Position numbers and translations under genes: made by a program | Assembly (NCBI GenBank): GCA_938010045.1 | Contig: CALLFZ010000007.1 | Coordinates: forward strand, 1-64,000 | Origin: an uncultured bacterium | GTDB taxonomy: Bacteria > Verrucomicrobiota > Kiritimatiellia > PWTM01 | DNA length: 64,000 nt | Reading direction: 5' to 3' | Part shown: positions 27,673 through 36,569 of the stretch, in pieces | Position numbering within the stretch: the stretch's first letter is position 1 | How the letters are laid out: each line of letters begins with the position of its first letter | Notes under the pieces: generated by a model | Databases searched by the model: none | The model's input: only the letters and a program-made list of their open reading frames with translations | What the model was told of the DNA's origin: nothing

Positions 27673-28722
27673 TCAGCCGGGTGGTGGCAGCCGGTCGGGG
27701 TCCACGCCCTCTCGGGCGCGGATGGTCTCGAGGACCCGCGGCACGTACATCCGCGTTTCGAGGGGCAGCACGGCCACGATGTCATCGAAGCTGGCGCCGT
27801 TCGTGGATCGCAGGGCTGCGCTGACGCGTCCCTCGCCGGCGTTGTAGGCAGCCAGCGCCAGTGGCCAGGAGCCGAAGCGGTGGTGCAGCTGGCGGAGGAG
27901 ACGCGCCGCGGCGCGGGCGGAGCGCTGGGGGTGCGCTCGGTCGTCCTCCGGCTCGAGAGTCAAGCCGAGCGATTTCGCGGTGCCGGGCATCAGTTGAAAT
28001 AGACCTGCTGCGCCGCGCGGGCTGCGGGCGCTCGGATCGAACGAGGATTCCACCTGGGCGATCCACACCAACTCGGCGGGTATGCCTTCGGCGCGGAACG
28101 ATTGTTTGAGCACGGGCACCAGTGCGGCGGCGTCCGGCGGTGGGGGGGGAGCGGCGGTGACACGTCGGCGCCATGCGGCGCGGGCGCTTTCGGCTCGTGC
28201 GCGGCGGATTTGCTCGGGCGGTGGCGGGGGGGGAGCGCGCCGCGCGGGGGCGGGCTTGCGCCATGGCGGCGGCGGGGGCGGCGAAGCGCGAGGTGGCGGA
28301 GCGATCGGCGCGATGGCGATGGCGTCGCGCGCCGCGGCGAAATAGTCCAGCCGGGCGCGCAGCCACGCCGCGTACGGCGCGAATTCACGGATTTCGGCGG
28401 CGTGATCGGCCGCGAGCCGCAACCACGGCTCCAGCTCCGCCATGTCCTCCTCGGAGAGACCCTGCAGTGTCTCGTCCGCGGCCCGCAGCAGGTCCATCGC
28501 GTGTTGCTGCACCTCGGCCACAATCTGTGCGGTCCACTCCATGTGCCGGGCGCTGAACCACGCGTCCATTTGATCGGCAAGGTCGGCAAGTCGTTCGCCG
28601 ACCGCGTCCCAATCGAGCGCGCGGGCACGCGTTGCCGCCCATCCCGCGGCGACGCTCGCCAGAAAGCGGCGGCGGCCGCCGTCGAGCGGTCGGTGCGATC
28701 GAGACTCAGAGGGCCGGGCCAT
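27673..28722 (-). CDS. Lytic murein transglycosylase (SLT domain) with Tat-like signal and Pro-rich linker
   Basis: 349 aa, ATG at 28722. The N-terminus holds RRRFLASVAAGW, a twin-arginine-like signal rather than an ordinary Sec one. Residues 38-150 are helical. Residues about 140-205 are rich in Pro runs. Residues about 205-349 form the SLT catalytic domain: Glu225 in QVESSFDP is the catalytic acid, followed by GAAGLFQLMPGTAKSLGL and ALAAYNAGEGRV. It cleaves peptidoglycan glycan strands to 1,6-anhydro products in the periplasm. It stands alone between the LapA-like and GGDEF genes. Confidence 0.88.
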   Translation of the reverse strand: MARPSESRSHRPLDGGRRRFLASVAAGWAATRARALDWDAVGERLADLADQMDAWFSARHMEWTAQIVAEVQQHAMDLLRAADETLQGLSEEDMAELEPWLRLAADHAAEIREFAPYAAWLRARLDYFAAARDAIAIAPIAPPPRASPPPPPPWRKPAPARRAPPPPPPEQIRRARAESARAAWRRRVTAAPPPPPDAAALVPVLKQSFRAEGIPAELVWIAQVESSFDPSARSPRGAAGLFQLMPGTAKSLGLTLEPEDDRAHPQRSARAAARLLRQLHHRFGSWPLALAAYNAGEGRVSAALRSTNGASFDDIVAVLPLETRMYVPRVLETIRAREGVDPDRLPPPG

Positions 28723-29042
28723 CGGATTGAACCCTATGCTGCCGGCGGTCGCGATGCGAATCGAACGCGATGGGGCCGATTGTCCGCCGAAGATGCGGTG
28801 CCGGGCGCCGTTCAGGGCCGAACCACGGAGGGGCTCAGTCTGGAACCACCACTTCGAGACCGACCACCTCGGTGGTGGCAACCTCCCCGAACACCGCGCC
28901 CCGATCGCCAACCGCCCCGGAATCGCGGTGGATCCGCCGGCGGATCTCGTGTGTCACTCGTCCCCCGAAACGCTGGACGGGACGTGTCCGTGACGGCGGT
29001 TCTTTCGCCGCGGGAGCGGATCGTATAGCATGGCGGGCGATC
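28723..29042. other. Divergent intergenic region
   Basis: These 320 bases separate the transglycosylase and GGDEF genes. The only promoter-like hint is TATAGC about ten bases upstream of the GGDEF start region, with TTCTTT 18 bases before it. I see no RNA gene, repeat or convincing short gene. Confidence 0.45.
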
Positions 29043-30203
29043 ATGCCCGGAACATACGAGATGTGGGTGCAGGTGGCCGTCGCGTTTTTCGTCACCGCTG
29101 TCTTGCTGGCGCTCGGATACAGCCTGGCGAAGTACGAGTGGCTGTTGCGGATCGCGCGAAGCGGGGCGGCGGATCTGCCGCCCGCGGATCTGCTGGCGCT
29201 GAGCGTCTCACGGCGGCTACGGCGGGGCCGCGGGCCAAGCCATCGGTTTAGCCTGGTGCTGATCCGATGGCGGGCGCCGGCCACGACGGACGCCCAGGCT
29301 GAACGCCTCCGCCATCTGCGCGCGATGGTCCGGCGGACGGATGACGTGGTTCCGCTGGCGGAGGATCGGACGGTGGTGATCCTCGATGCGCCGTCCGCAC
29401 GCGTGAAGACAGTGATCGCGCGCTGGCGCGCGGCCCTCGCCAGCGCCGGCGAGACGACCGTAGGACCGATCGCGTCGGTGGTGGGAATCGCAGATCACCC
29501 GGACGACGGCGTGAGCGCGGAGGAGCTGCTTGAGGCGGCGGAATCGCGTGCAGAGGGCCTCATCGCTTCCGGCCACCACGGTGTGATGGACATTGGTCCG
29601 GACCAACAGGCCGAAGGAGCGTCAACGGACTCGTCGGATGAACCGCCGCTCTCGCCGGCCGAACAGGCGGTGCTCGATCCGTTGACGGGGTTGTTGAGTC
29701 CCGATCGTATGGGGCGGGCCGCGAGGAAGTTCATCGCGAACTGCCGTTACCGGGGGCGGCCGGTCACCGTGCTTCATGTGGATGTGGACCGGCTGGAGAG
29801 CATCAACGAGCGCTACGGGCGGGAGCACGGCGACGCGGTGGTGCGCGCATGTGCGGACACGTTGTCGGCGGCGTTGCGCGAGAGCGATTTGCTGGGCCGG
29901 GTGGGCGAGGACGAATTCTTGGCGGTCCTCGACTGTCCGCTCTCGGCGGCGGAGCCGGTGGCGCGTCGTTTGATCGAGCGGGTGCGGGCGTCGCCGGCGC
30001 GGATGGGTGACGTGCGGTTGCCATATGCGATCCGGGTGGGGATCGCGGGCATCGGGGGCGCGATCCGGCCAGCGCATGTGCTCGACGCGGCGGTGGCGGC
30101 GGTTCGATGGGCGCGGCGGCTGGGGCCCGGCACCTATGCGGTGTACCGGCCGGAGATGGAACGCGCGGAGCTTGAGGAACGGCCGGTGGAGGATGTGTGG
30201 TGA
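29043..30203 (+). CDS. Membrane-anchored GGDEF protein with variant active-site motif
   Basis: 386 aa, ATG at 29043. One N-terminal transmembrane helix (VAVAFFVTAVLLALGYSLA) leads to a region (about 60-175) that looks like a degenerate GGDEF or GAF-type domain (LRAMVRRTDDVVPLAEDRTVV). The C-terminal GGDEF domain follows from about 215: DPLTGLLSPDRM, then RVGEDEFLAVL. The motif reads G288-E-D-E-F, with Glu replacing the second Gly. Variants of this form are often seen and may be active, but it is not canonical. No EAL domain. Its stop overlaps the ATG of pdxJ, so it is co-transcribed with housekeeping genes. Confidence 0.8.
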   Translation: MPGTYEMWVQVAVAFFVTAVLLALGYSLAKYEWLLRIARSGAADLPPADLLALSVSRRLRRGRGPSHRFSLVLIRWRAPATTDAQAERLRHLRAMVRRTDDVVPLAEDRTVVILDAPSARVKTVIARWRAALASAGETTVGPIASVVGIADHPDDGVSAEELLEAAESRAEGLIASGHHGVMDIGPDQQAEGASTDSSDEPPLSPAEQAVLDPLTGLLSPDRMGRAARKFIANCRYRGRPVTVLHVDVDRLESINERYGREHGDAVVRACADTLSAALRESDLLGRVGEDEFLAVLDCPLSAAEPVARRLIERVRASPARMGDVRLPYAIRVGIAGIGGAIRPAHVLDAAVAAVRWARRLGPGTYAVYRPEMERAELEERPVEDVW

Positions 30204-30967
30204 TGAGACAAGATGCCTCGTCGGATCGTGTCCGCGGGCTGCGGCTGGGCGTGAACGTGGACCATGTCGCGACGCTGCGGCAACTTCGCGGCACTCCGTA
30301 TCCCGACGTGCTGCGAGCGGCGCGCGTGTGCGCGGCGGCCGGCGCACACGGCATCACGGTGCATTTGCGCGAAGATCGCCGCCACATTCAGGAGCACGAC
30401 GTCCACACGCTGAAGGCGTGGGGCGGCCTGCCGCTGAACCTTGAAATGGCTGCCGTGCCCGCGATGGTCGAGTTCGCGCTGGCGGTGCGGCCCGATGAGG
30501 TCTGCTTGGTGCCGGAGCGCCGTCTCGAACGCACGACCGAGGGAGGGCTCGATGTCGCGACGCGGCGCGCGGAGCTGGCGCCGGTGGTTCGGGCCCTGAC
30601 CGACGCCGGGATCGTCGTGAGCCTGTTCATTGAGCCCGAGCCGGCGCATCTGGAGGCGGCCGCCTCGATCGGTGCGCCGTATGTCGAGTTGCACACGGGG
30701 CGCTATTGCACGGCGGAGGGCTCGGAGGCAGCGCGCGAGCTCGACCGGCTGGTCCACGCCGCGCGGTTGGGCCATCGGATCGGGCTGCGGATCAACGCGG
30801 GACATGGCATTCATCTTGGGAATCTGCCGGGGATTCTTGAAATTCCGCATCTCGATACGCTGAACATTGGCCACAGTCTCGTCTGCGAGGCAGTGTTCAT
30901 CGGCCTCGAAGCGGCGGTGCGCGCGATGCTCGAGGGAATGCGCGCCTACCGGGGAGGGCGGTCGTGA
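30203..30967 (+). CDS. pdxJ: Pyridoxine 5'-phosphate synthase
   Basis: 254 aa, ATG at 30203 with GGAGG ten bases upstream and overlapping the GGDEF stop. PdxJ condenses 3-amino-2-oxopropyl phosphate with 1-deoxyxylulose 5-phosphate to give pyridoxine 5'-phosphate. Diagnostic residues: LGVNVDHVATLRQLRGTPYP (substrate His and Arg), HLREDRRHIQ, PDEVCLVPE and NAGHGIHLGNL. The partner pdxA is also in the window at 53536-54534 but in a different operon. Confidence 0.96.
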   Translation: MRQDASSDRVRGLRLGVNVDHVATLRQLRGTPYPDVLRAARVCAAAGAHGITVHLREDRRHIQEHDVHTLKAWGGLPLNLEMAAVPAMVEFALAVRPDEVCLVPERRLERTTEGGLDVATRRAELAPVVRALTDAGIVVSLFIEPEPAHLEAAASIGAPYVELHTGRYCTAEGSEAARELDRLVHAARLGHRIGLRINAGHGIHLGNLPGILEIPHLDTLNIGHSLVCEAVFIGLEAAVRAMLEGMRAYRGGRS

Positions 30968-31458
30968 AACGGCGGCGGAGCCGGGCGGGCACGCCAGCGC
31001 CGGCGGAGACCATTCTCGGAATCGGTGTGGACGTTGTCGAAAGCGAGCGTGTCCGCCGGGCGATCGTGAATTGGGGTGACCGGTTTCTCTCGCGAGTCTT
31101 CCGCGGCGAGGAGCGTGCCTATTGTGAGGCGCAGTCCGCCCCATGGCGGCATTTCGCCGGACGGTTTGCCGTCAAAGAAGCGGTGGCCAAGGCGTTCGGC
31201 ACCGGCATTGGCGACCGGGTCGGCTGGCGGGACATTCAGGTGATTCGCAACTCGCAGACCGGCGCGCCGGGGGTGCGTCTGTGCGGCGCGGCGGCGCGCT
31301 GGGCGAAGCGCCGCGGTATCCTGCGGATCCACGTCAGCATCACCCACAGCCACTCGCTCGCGATCGCGGTCGTGGTGCTGATGGGCCATCCGCCGGACGA
31401 GTCGGCGGACGGAGGCGGGCTCAGCCCTGCCACTCGGTCTGATCCACCGTCGTCTTGA
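30964..31458 (+). CDS. acpS: Holo-[acyl-carrier-protein] synthase
   Basis: 164 aa, GTG at 30964 overlapping the pdxJ stop (GTGA), the same pdxJ-acpS order as in E. coli. Metal and CoA binding residues are in GIGVDVVESERV (Asp) and FAVKEAVAKAFGTG (Glu). It transfers phosphopantetheine from CoA to acyl carrier protein. The N-terminal 17 residues and the C-terminal 25 are extra compared with the 126-aa E. coli enzyme. The 3' end overlaps the end of the convergent rnfB gene by 38 bases, so the C-terminal tail may be a by-product of that overlap. Confidence 0.93.
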   Translation: MKRRRSRAGTPAPAETILGIGVDVVESERVRRAIVNWGDRFLSRVFRGEERAYCEAQSAPWRHFAGRFAVKEAVAKAFGTGIGDRVGWRDIQVIRNSQTGAPGVRLCGAAARWAKRRGILRIHVSITHSHSLAIAVVVLMGHPPDESADGGGLSPATRSDPPSS

Positions 31459-32335
31459 AATCGGCAGTGACGACGGCGGGCACCTCCGCGTCACCGGCGG
31501 CGGCGATATCCTTCGGTGTCGGCTTGCCGACGTAGATCAAACCGTGCATGGGACATTTCTCGACCGCCGCGTCCACGCCCTCTAGTGCATCGGGATCGTA
31601 GGCGTCGTAATCGATGGTGGGCAGGTTCCCGTCGCGGAACTGGAAGAGCGGGCTGCGCTTTCCGCAGGCGCGGCAGCCGATGCACCCCACGGTGCAGACG
31701 TCCTTGACCTCTTTGCCGAAGTCCTTGTTGGAGCAGGCCACGGCGAGCATGCGGTCGCGCTTGAACGGCACCATCGTGATGATGTTGCGCGGGCACACGC
31801 GGGCGCACGCGCCGCAGCCGGTGCACGCCTCGTAATCCACCACGGCGATTCCGTCCACGATGTGGATGGCATCGAATTCGCAGGCGCGCACGCAGTCGCC
31901 GAAGCCGAGGCACCCGTAGGTGCAGCCCTGCACGCCGGCGACGAGGTTCGCCGCCGCGCAGGACCGCTCGCCCTCGTACGGCATCCGTTGCAGGCGATCC
32001 TCGAGTTTTGCGCGGCAGTGCACGATCGGGCGCTTCGGCCACGAGGGTTTGACATCGAGGCCCATGATCGCCGCGACCGCGGCGGCGACGGACGGACCAC
32101 CCACGGGACATTTGTCGGGCAGTTCGCCCTTGAGCACCACGGCCTCGGCGTAGCTGCCGCAGCCGACGTAGCCGCATCCTCCGCAATTCGCACCCGGCAG
32201 AGCCGCGAGCACGTCGTCCACGCGGGGGTCAGTGTCCACCCGCAGCGCATCCTTCGCCCAACCGAGGACGTACCCGGCGCCCACGGCCAGCACCAGCATC
32301 GAACCACCGGCCAAACCAATGACGATGGGATCCAT
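31421..32335 (-). CDS. rnfB: RnfB-type electron transport complex subunit with several Fe-S clusters
   Basis: 304 aa, ATG at 32335; TTG or GTG codons just upstream are possible. An N-terminal helix (residues about 5-27) anchors it to the membrane. The first cluster is the Fer4-like site CGGCGYVGCGSYAEAVV followed by a Cys about 10 residues later. Ferredoxin-type clusters follow: CTYGCLGFGDCVRACEFDAI, CTGCGACARVCPRNI and CTVGCIGCRACGK, with a last CPMHGL. This is the long RnfB form typical of anaerobes, in which Rnf couples ferredoxin:NAD oxidoreduction to Na+ or H+ transport. The other rnf genes are not in this window, so the upstream neighbours are unusual for the complex. Confidence 0.9.
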   Translation of the reverse strand: MDPIVIGLAGGSMLVLAVGAGYVLGWAKDALRVDTDPRVDDVLAALPGANCGGCGYVGCGSYAEAVVLKGELPDKCPVGGPSVAAAVAAIMGLDVKPSWPKRPIVHCRAKLEDRLQRMPYEGERSCAAANLVAGVQGCTYGCLGFGDCVRACEFDAIHIVDGIAVVDYEACTGCGACARVCPRNIITMVPFKRDRMLAVACSNKDFGKEVKDVCTVGCIGCRACGKRSPLFQFRDGNLPTIDYDAYDPDALEGVDAAVEKCPMHGLIYVGKPTPKDIAAAGDAEVPAVVTADFKTTVDQTEWQG

Positions 32336-32637
32336 ACTCACCAATATAGCCCGAGCTCAGCCACCTGCACAAACGGCCGAAGCGCCGCTGGTAGTTCGCT
32401 TCGCGCCTCGGGAGCGCGTCTGAGCGGGACCACCCGCCGAACAAGGCGCAGATCCGATGGTGGGACTTGGTCGATCAGGCTGTACGGGCAGGGGCGCACA
32501 CATCTTCCCGGCGTCGGGCTGTAGGCCCTCCGAAGCATGATGAGGTCGGCGGCGGCCGAAGAGCCGGGCGCTCGCAACGGACGATCCGACAGGGCGACGG
32601 ATGAATCACAGAACGGCGCGCGGGCGACGCGGACGCG
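32336..32637. other. Gap between rnfB and the pseudopilin gene
   Basis: These 302 bases contain no recognisable gene. It should hold the rnfB promoter on the minus strand; TATATT occurs about ten bases upstream of the rnfB start, without an obvious -35. Confidence 0.4.
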
Positions 32638-33198
32638 TCACCAGCTCGTGATGTCATCGTAGTTTGCGGAATTCTTTGGATCGCTCTTGCCGTTCGGACC
32701 GCGGGACCAGACCGCGACATTCTGGCCCGGCAGCGCCTTGTATACGCCGTCCGGATCATGAACGTCGCTGATGCTGCGGTCCATATTGCTGTCGAGCGCA
32801 AACCGGTAGGGGTTGCCCCACGGGTCAACCATCAAGCCAGCCGCGTTGGTGGAGATTCCACTGATCTTCAGGAACACCCGTTCCCGGGGGTTGCGGGCTT
32901 TCTCGTCAGGATGCGCGGTGAGCACTTTGACGATTTGGATCGTCACATCGCCCTCCAAGCTATTTTCGACGGGCCACTTACTGTATTCCTCGAGATAGGC
33001 CTTGAAGGCCGAGTAGAGCGCCTGCACCTCAATCTCCGCGCGACGGAAATCGGCCGCCTTTTGCGCCCGGTTGATCGCGGGGAACACCAGGGCGGCCAGG
33101 ATGGCGATGATGCCGATGACGACGAGAAGCTCGATGAGCGTGAATGCGGCCCGCTCTCGCGCCGACCGCAGTCTTTTCGCATGGGCTGGCAGACTCAT
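32638..33198 (-). CDS. Type II secretion/type IV pilus pseudopilin, GspG-like
   Basis: 186 aa, ATG at 33198 in front of a prepilin leader. The cleavage site precedes FTLIELLVVIGIIAILAALV, with the conserved Glu at position 5 after the Phe. The following helix (AEIEVQALYSAFKAYLEEYS) and the DPWGNPYRFALD segment are typical of major pseudopilins of the GspG type. Such a protein needs a prepilin peptidase and an assembly platform, none of which are in the window. Isolated prepilin-like genes are common in PVC bacteria. A separate extended frame upstream is rejected. Confidence 0.85.
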   Translation of the reverse strand: MSLPAHAKRLRSARERAAFTLIELLVVIGIIAILAALVFPAINRAQKAADFRRAEIEVQALYSAFKAYLEEYSKWPVENSLEGDVTIQIVKVLTAHPDEKARNPRERVFLKISGISTNAAGLMVDPWGNPYRFALDSNMDRSISDVHDPDGVYKALPGQNVAVWSRGPNGKSDPKNSANYDDITSW

Positions 33199-33326
33199 CT
33201 CCAGCGTCTCCGCGGGCTCGTCTCCACCCGTCAACCGTAGTATGCCACTGTGGGCAGGACGTTTCAATGCTCCGAGGGGTGGATTCCGGCCGCGAGGCTG
33301 GCGGGTGTCCGTCGCCGGAAGGCGCG

Positions 33327-36300
33327 TCATTCCGACCTCAGGTGTGGAAGAAGGGGGCCGTGGGAGAGCATCCAGACCGCGGTTTGGACGGACAGAGTGC
33401 CGATCAGCGCGAGTGCGGCGGCCGCGATCCATGAGATCCGCCACCACGAGGCCCATCCCTCCCATCGCGGAGGAAAGGCCGCCAGAGCCGCCGCCAGGCC
33501 TAGCAGCAGCCCGGCCCATGCGAGAAGCCATTGGTCCAAGGCAGCCTCGCCCCAGAGCCGCCGACGTGTCCAGCCCAGCGCCAGTAGCATGGCCAGCTCG
33601 CTGCGACGTTCGATGAGGGTGCGCCATGCCAGAACGCCAAACCCTAGCCCTCCGAGCGCGAGCCCCAGGGAGCTGAACGCGAGAAAAATGTCGAGATAGG
33701 CACGGTGGACATCGAGGAGCGAGTCGAGACGGTCGCGGGTGGACGTCCACTCGAATCCCCAGTCCTCGAGACGGTCGGCGAGGGTCTCGAGCAGCGGTTC
33801 GCGCCATTCGGCCGGCGCCTCAATCAACAACATGCGACGAGGGGCGGATGGGAAACGCTCGAGAAGGCGTTGTTCGTCGAGCACCAGGTGGCCCTGAAAG
33901 ATTGTGTCATCGAGCAGGCCGACGATGCGCAGCGCAAACGGCCGCCCACGTTCGTCGGTCATGGGGATCCGATCGCCGATCCGTACGCGCAGTCCCCAGG
34001 TGGCGACGGAGGCGTCGAGGACGGCGGGGATCTCGTCGGGGGCAGTCGGGAGCGCGAGGGCGGACCACGGCCGACCGGGCGCGGCGTTGGCGGGCGCGCG
34101 GCGCCAGGAGAACGCGCCGAGCTCGTCGAGCGTGGCGGTGGGTACGCCGAGCAAGGGCGGTTGGTCCACTCGCTGAATATTGCGACAATCGGCCGCTGTT
34201 CCCTCGACGCGCCGCAGGGCGAGCACGCGCACACCGGGCTGGTCGAGAGCGTCGTCCAGCCGCCAGCGGCGGCGACCGTCCGTCGAGGTGGGATCGTCGG
34301 GCAGCGCGATTGAGGTTTCCGCGAGCGCGGAAAAACCTCCGGCCGGCGAATCGCGCGGCTCGGTGGGCGGAGTGCGAGGCCGGTGAGTCTCCACCGCGAA
34401 GACGACAAACCATCCGCAGGCGGGCACGAGCAGCGCGGCGAGGGTTCGGCCGGGATGGCGCCGCCAGGCGTGCGGTCCGAAGGGCGTGGGCGACGGGTGC
34501 GTGCGGGACGGCGGCGAACGCAGCCAGAGCCGCCCCACGAACCCACTGCCGAGGAGCGTGAGTGCGCCGGCGGCGAGTCGGGGCAATGGACGCTCGAGCG
34601 CCGCACGGCCAGCGATCCGCGGCACGGCGAGCGCGGCGGCCAACGCGATCGCCGCGAGGGCGAGCGTTGTGCGCTTGGAGACATGGGGCCGGCGGCGACC
34701 CGCGGAGAGCGAGTCGGCGCGGGCGGGTGGCGTGGCGGAATGCCGGCGGATCACAGCGGCCGCTGCGAGCAGTGCGACGAGCCACCCGAGCAGGGCGCCG
34801 ATCGCGGGCGCAGTGAACGGGACGACGGTCCACAGCGGCGCGCCGCCGGCCGCATCGCGCCAGACCGATCGGAGGCCGGCGACCAGCGCGCAGGCCAGTG
34901 CGATGCCCGCGGCCGCTCCCGCCATGGCCGCCAGCAGCGCGACGAGGGCCGTTTCGGCCAGCAGCCAACGCGCAATGTCGCGGCGGGTGAAACCGAGCGC
35001 GACCAGCAAACGGATCTCCGGTTCACGGCCGGCAAGTGCGGCGCCAAACATCCACCCTTCGAGCAACAGCGCGGCGACGATGACGAAGGCGCCGAGACCA
35101 AGAAACAGCATCGTGAAGTCGGGACCGCCGCGCGCCGCGCGGCGGGCGGCCTCGCGCACATCGGTGAATCGCGCGGCCAGCGGGACTCGGCGGGTCGCGC
35201 GCTCCACATCCGCCGTGGTGACCGGCGCGGGCCAGCGGATCGCCGTGGCCACTCCGAATCGGTTGCTCCAGAGGGAGACGGCCGTGTCGTACCGTAGCCA
35301 CGCCTTCGGCGCGCCGCGCCACCGCGACCAATCGTCCTCGTCGGCGGGACGAATCCGCGAGATATCCAGCGGCAGCGACGTCTTCCAATCGCGACAGGAG
35401 GTGGCCTGTGAAATACCCGGGAGGTCGGGGACCAGCCCGGGATCGCGGGGCTGCGTGGTGACCGCGCGAACCCGAACGACCGTGTGGGTTTCGACGAGGC
35501 GCTGTTGTGCATCGAGGATGAAGTACTCCGCGCGCAACCGATCACCCGCCCGCACTGCTAGATCGTTCGCGAGGTCGGCGTGGACGACGATCTCGTCAGC
35601 GGCCACATCGGGTGGAAGCGGTTCGCCGACCACGCCGGACGCAAAGGAGTACGGCACAAAACGGTCTGGGGTTCGCCACGCATTGACGAAATAGGTGAGC
35701 AGGGGCCGGCCGCCGCTCAGCGCGTTCGTGAGATGATCCACGATCGCGGCATCAAGGACCACGCCGGCGGATCGGAGCTCGGCACCGCCGTCGGGTAGAG
35801 AGCGGATTTCAAAGTTGCGGCCCGCCGGACCGGCAGCCTCCTCAACGGCCCTGCGCAGGTCGTCCAAGGTTGGGACGGTCGCGCTCCGCCCGATCAGCAG
35901 AACATTCGCGACACCGGGGCGGCCGCTGAACGCCGCGAGCGCTTCACGGTGGACGAAGGCGTTGAGCGGCGGTTCAACGGAGGGGCGCACATCAAACCGC
36001 CCGCCGAATTCGTCGGCGACGATCTGCCGGACCGTCCATCGGGCGGCGGCCCATGCGGTCGGCGCGGCGCCCAACGGTACATCCGAGGGTAGTCCGGAGG
36101 CCATGGGGACTCGCAGCACGAGCTCATCGCCCGGCGAGGCATCGAGGCGTTCGGCCAGGCGCCGCGAAAGCCAGACCTCGCCCTCGGCGGGCGCTGCGGG
36201 CCGAGCGTCGAAGAAACCGAAGAAGCTTTCGTCGACGCCGAGCACGCGGACGCGGCCAGTCCGCCGACCACGATCGGGTAGCGTGGCCAGACCGTCGAAC

Positions 36301-36569
36301 ACCAGAAGGCGGGCCACCGGGGCATCGCCGAGCGGGCCGAGGCCGTTGTCAAGGGCCAGCGGCAACGGCGCTGGTGCGGCGAGTTCGACCGCGACGTGCG
36401 CGTGCCCGATGCGGAGGCGGCCAACACGTTCCAAGCTTTCCTGGACCGAGCGGCCCACGAGGAGCGCGGCGGTGATCGTCATGGTGGCGACGATCCCGCC
36501 GAGCAGCGTGCCGGCATGACGGCGCAGGTGATGTCGCGCCGAGCGGCGGAGCCATTGTCGGCGTGTCAT
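33327..36569 (-). CDS. FtsX-domain ABC transporter permease with two FtsX units
   Basis: 1080 aa; the ATG at 36569 overlaps the TGA of the ATPase gene by one base, and a GTG one codon before is also in frame. TM1 is residues 20-40, followed by a periplasmic domain (about 45-500), a membrane block (about 500-620: LGLGAFVIVAALLLEGWMFG and further helices), a second periplasmic part, and a C-terminal FtsX block (about 980-1070). The 8-10 helix, two-unit plan fits the YbbP/DevC-like group, which with LolD-type ATPases extract or release envelope lipids or proteins rather than import. It is encoded with its ATPase and a glycosyltransferase. Confidence 0.85.
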   Translation of the reverse strand: MTRRQWLRRSARHHLRRHAGTLLGGIVATMTITAALLVGRSVQESLERVGRLRIGHAHVAVELAAPAPLPLALDNGLGPLGDAPVARLLVFDGLATLPDRGRRTGRVRVLGVDESFFGFFDARPAAPAEGEVWLSRRLAERLDASPGDELVLRVPMASGLPSDVPLGAAPTAWAAARWTVRQIVADEFGGRFDVRPSVEPPLNAFVHREALAAFSGRPGVANVLLIGRSATVPTLDDLRRAVEEAAGPAGRNFEIRSLPDGGAELRSAGVVLDAAIVDHLTNALSGGRPLLTYFVNAWRTPDRFVPYSFASGVVGEPLPPDVAADEIVVHADLANDLAVRAGDRLRAEYFILDAQQRLVETHTVVRVRAVTTQPRDPGLVPDLPGISQATSCRDWKTSLPLDISRIRPADEDDWSRWRGAPKAWLRYDTAVSLWSNRFGVATAIRWPAPVTTADVERATRRVPLAARFTDVREAARRAARGGPDFTMLFLGLGAFVIVAALLLEGWMFGAALAGREPEIRLLVALGFTRRDIARWLLAETALVALLAAMAGAAAGIALACALVAGLRSVWRDAAGGAPLWTVVPFTAPAIGALLGWLVALLAAAAVIRRHSATPPARADSLSAGRRRPHVSKRTTLALAAIALAAALAVPRIAGRAALERPLPRLAAGALTLLGSGFVGRLWLRSPPSRTHPSPTPFGPHAWRRHPGRTLAALLVPACGWFVVFAVETHRPRTPPTEPRDSPAGGFSALAETSIALPDDPTSTDGRRRWRLDDALDQPGVRVLALRRVEGTAADCRNIQRVDQPPLLGVPTATLDELGAFSWRRAPANAAPGRPWSALALPTAPDEIPAVLDASVATWGLRVRIGDRIPMTDERGRPFALRIVGLLDDTIFQGHLVLDEQRLLERFPSAPRRMLLIEAPAEWREPLLETLADRLEDWGFEWTSTRDRLDSLLDVHRAYLDIFLAFSSLGLALGGLGFGVLAWRTLIERRSELAMLLALGWTRRRLWGEAALDQWLLAWAGLLLGLAAALAAFPPRWEGWASWWRISWIAAAALALIGTLSVQTAVWMLSHGPLLPHLRSE

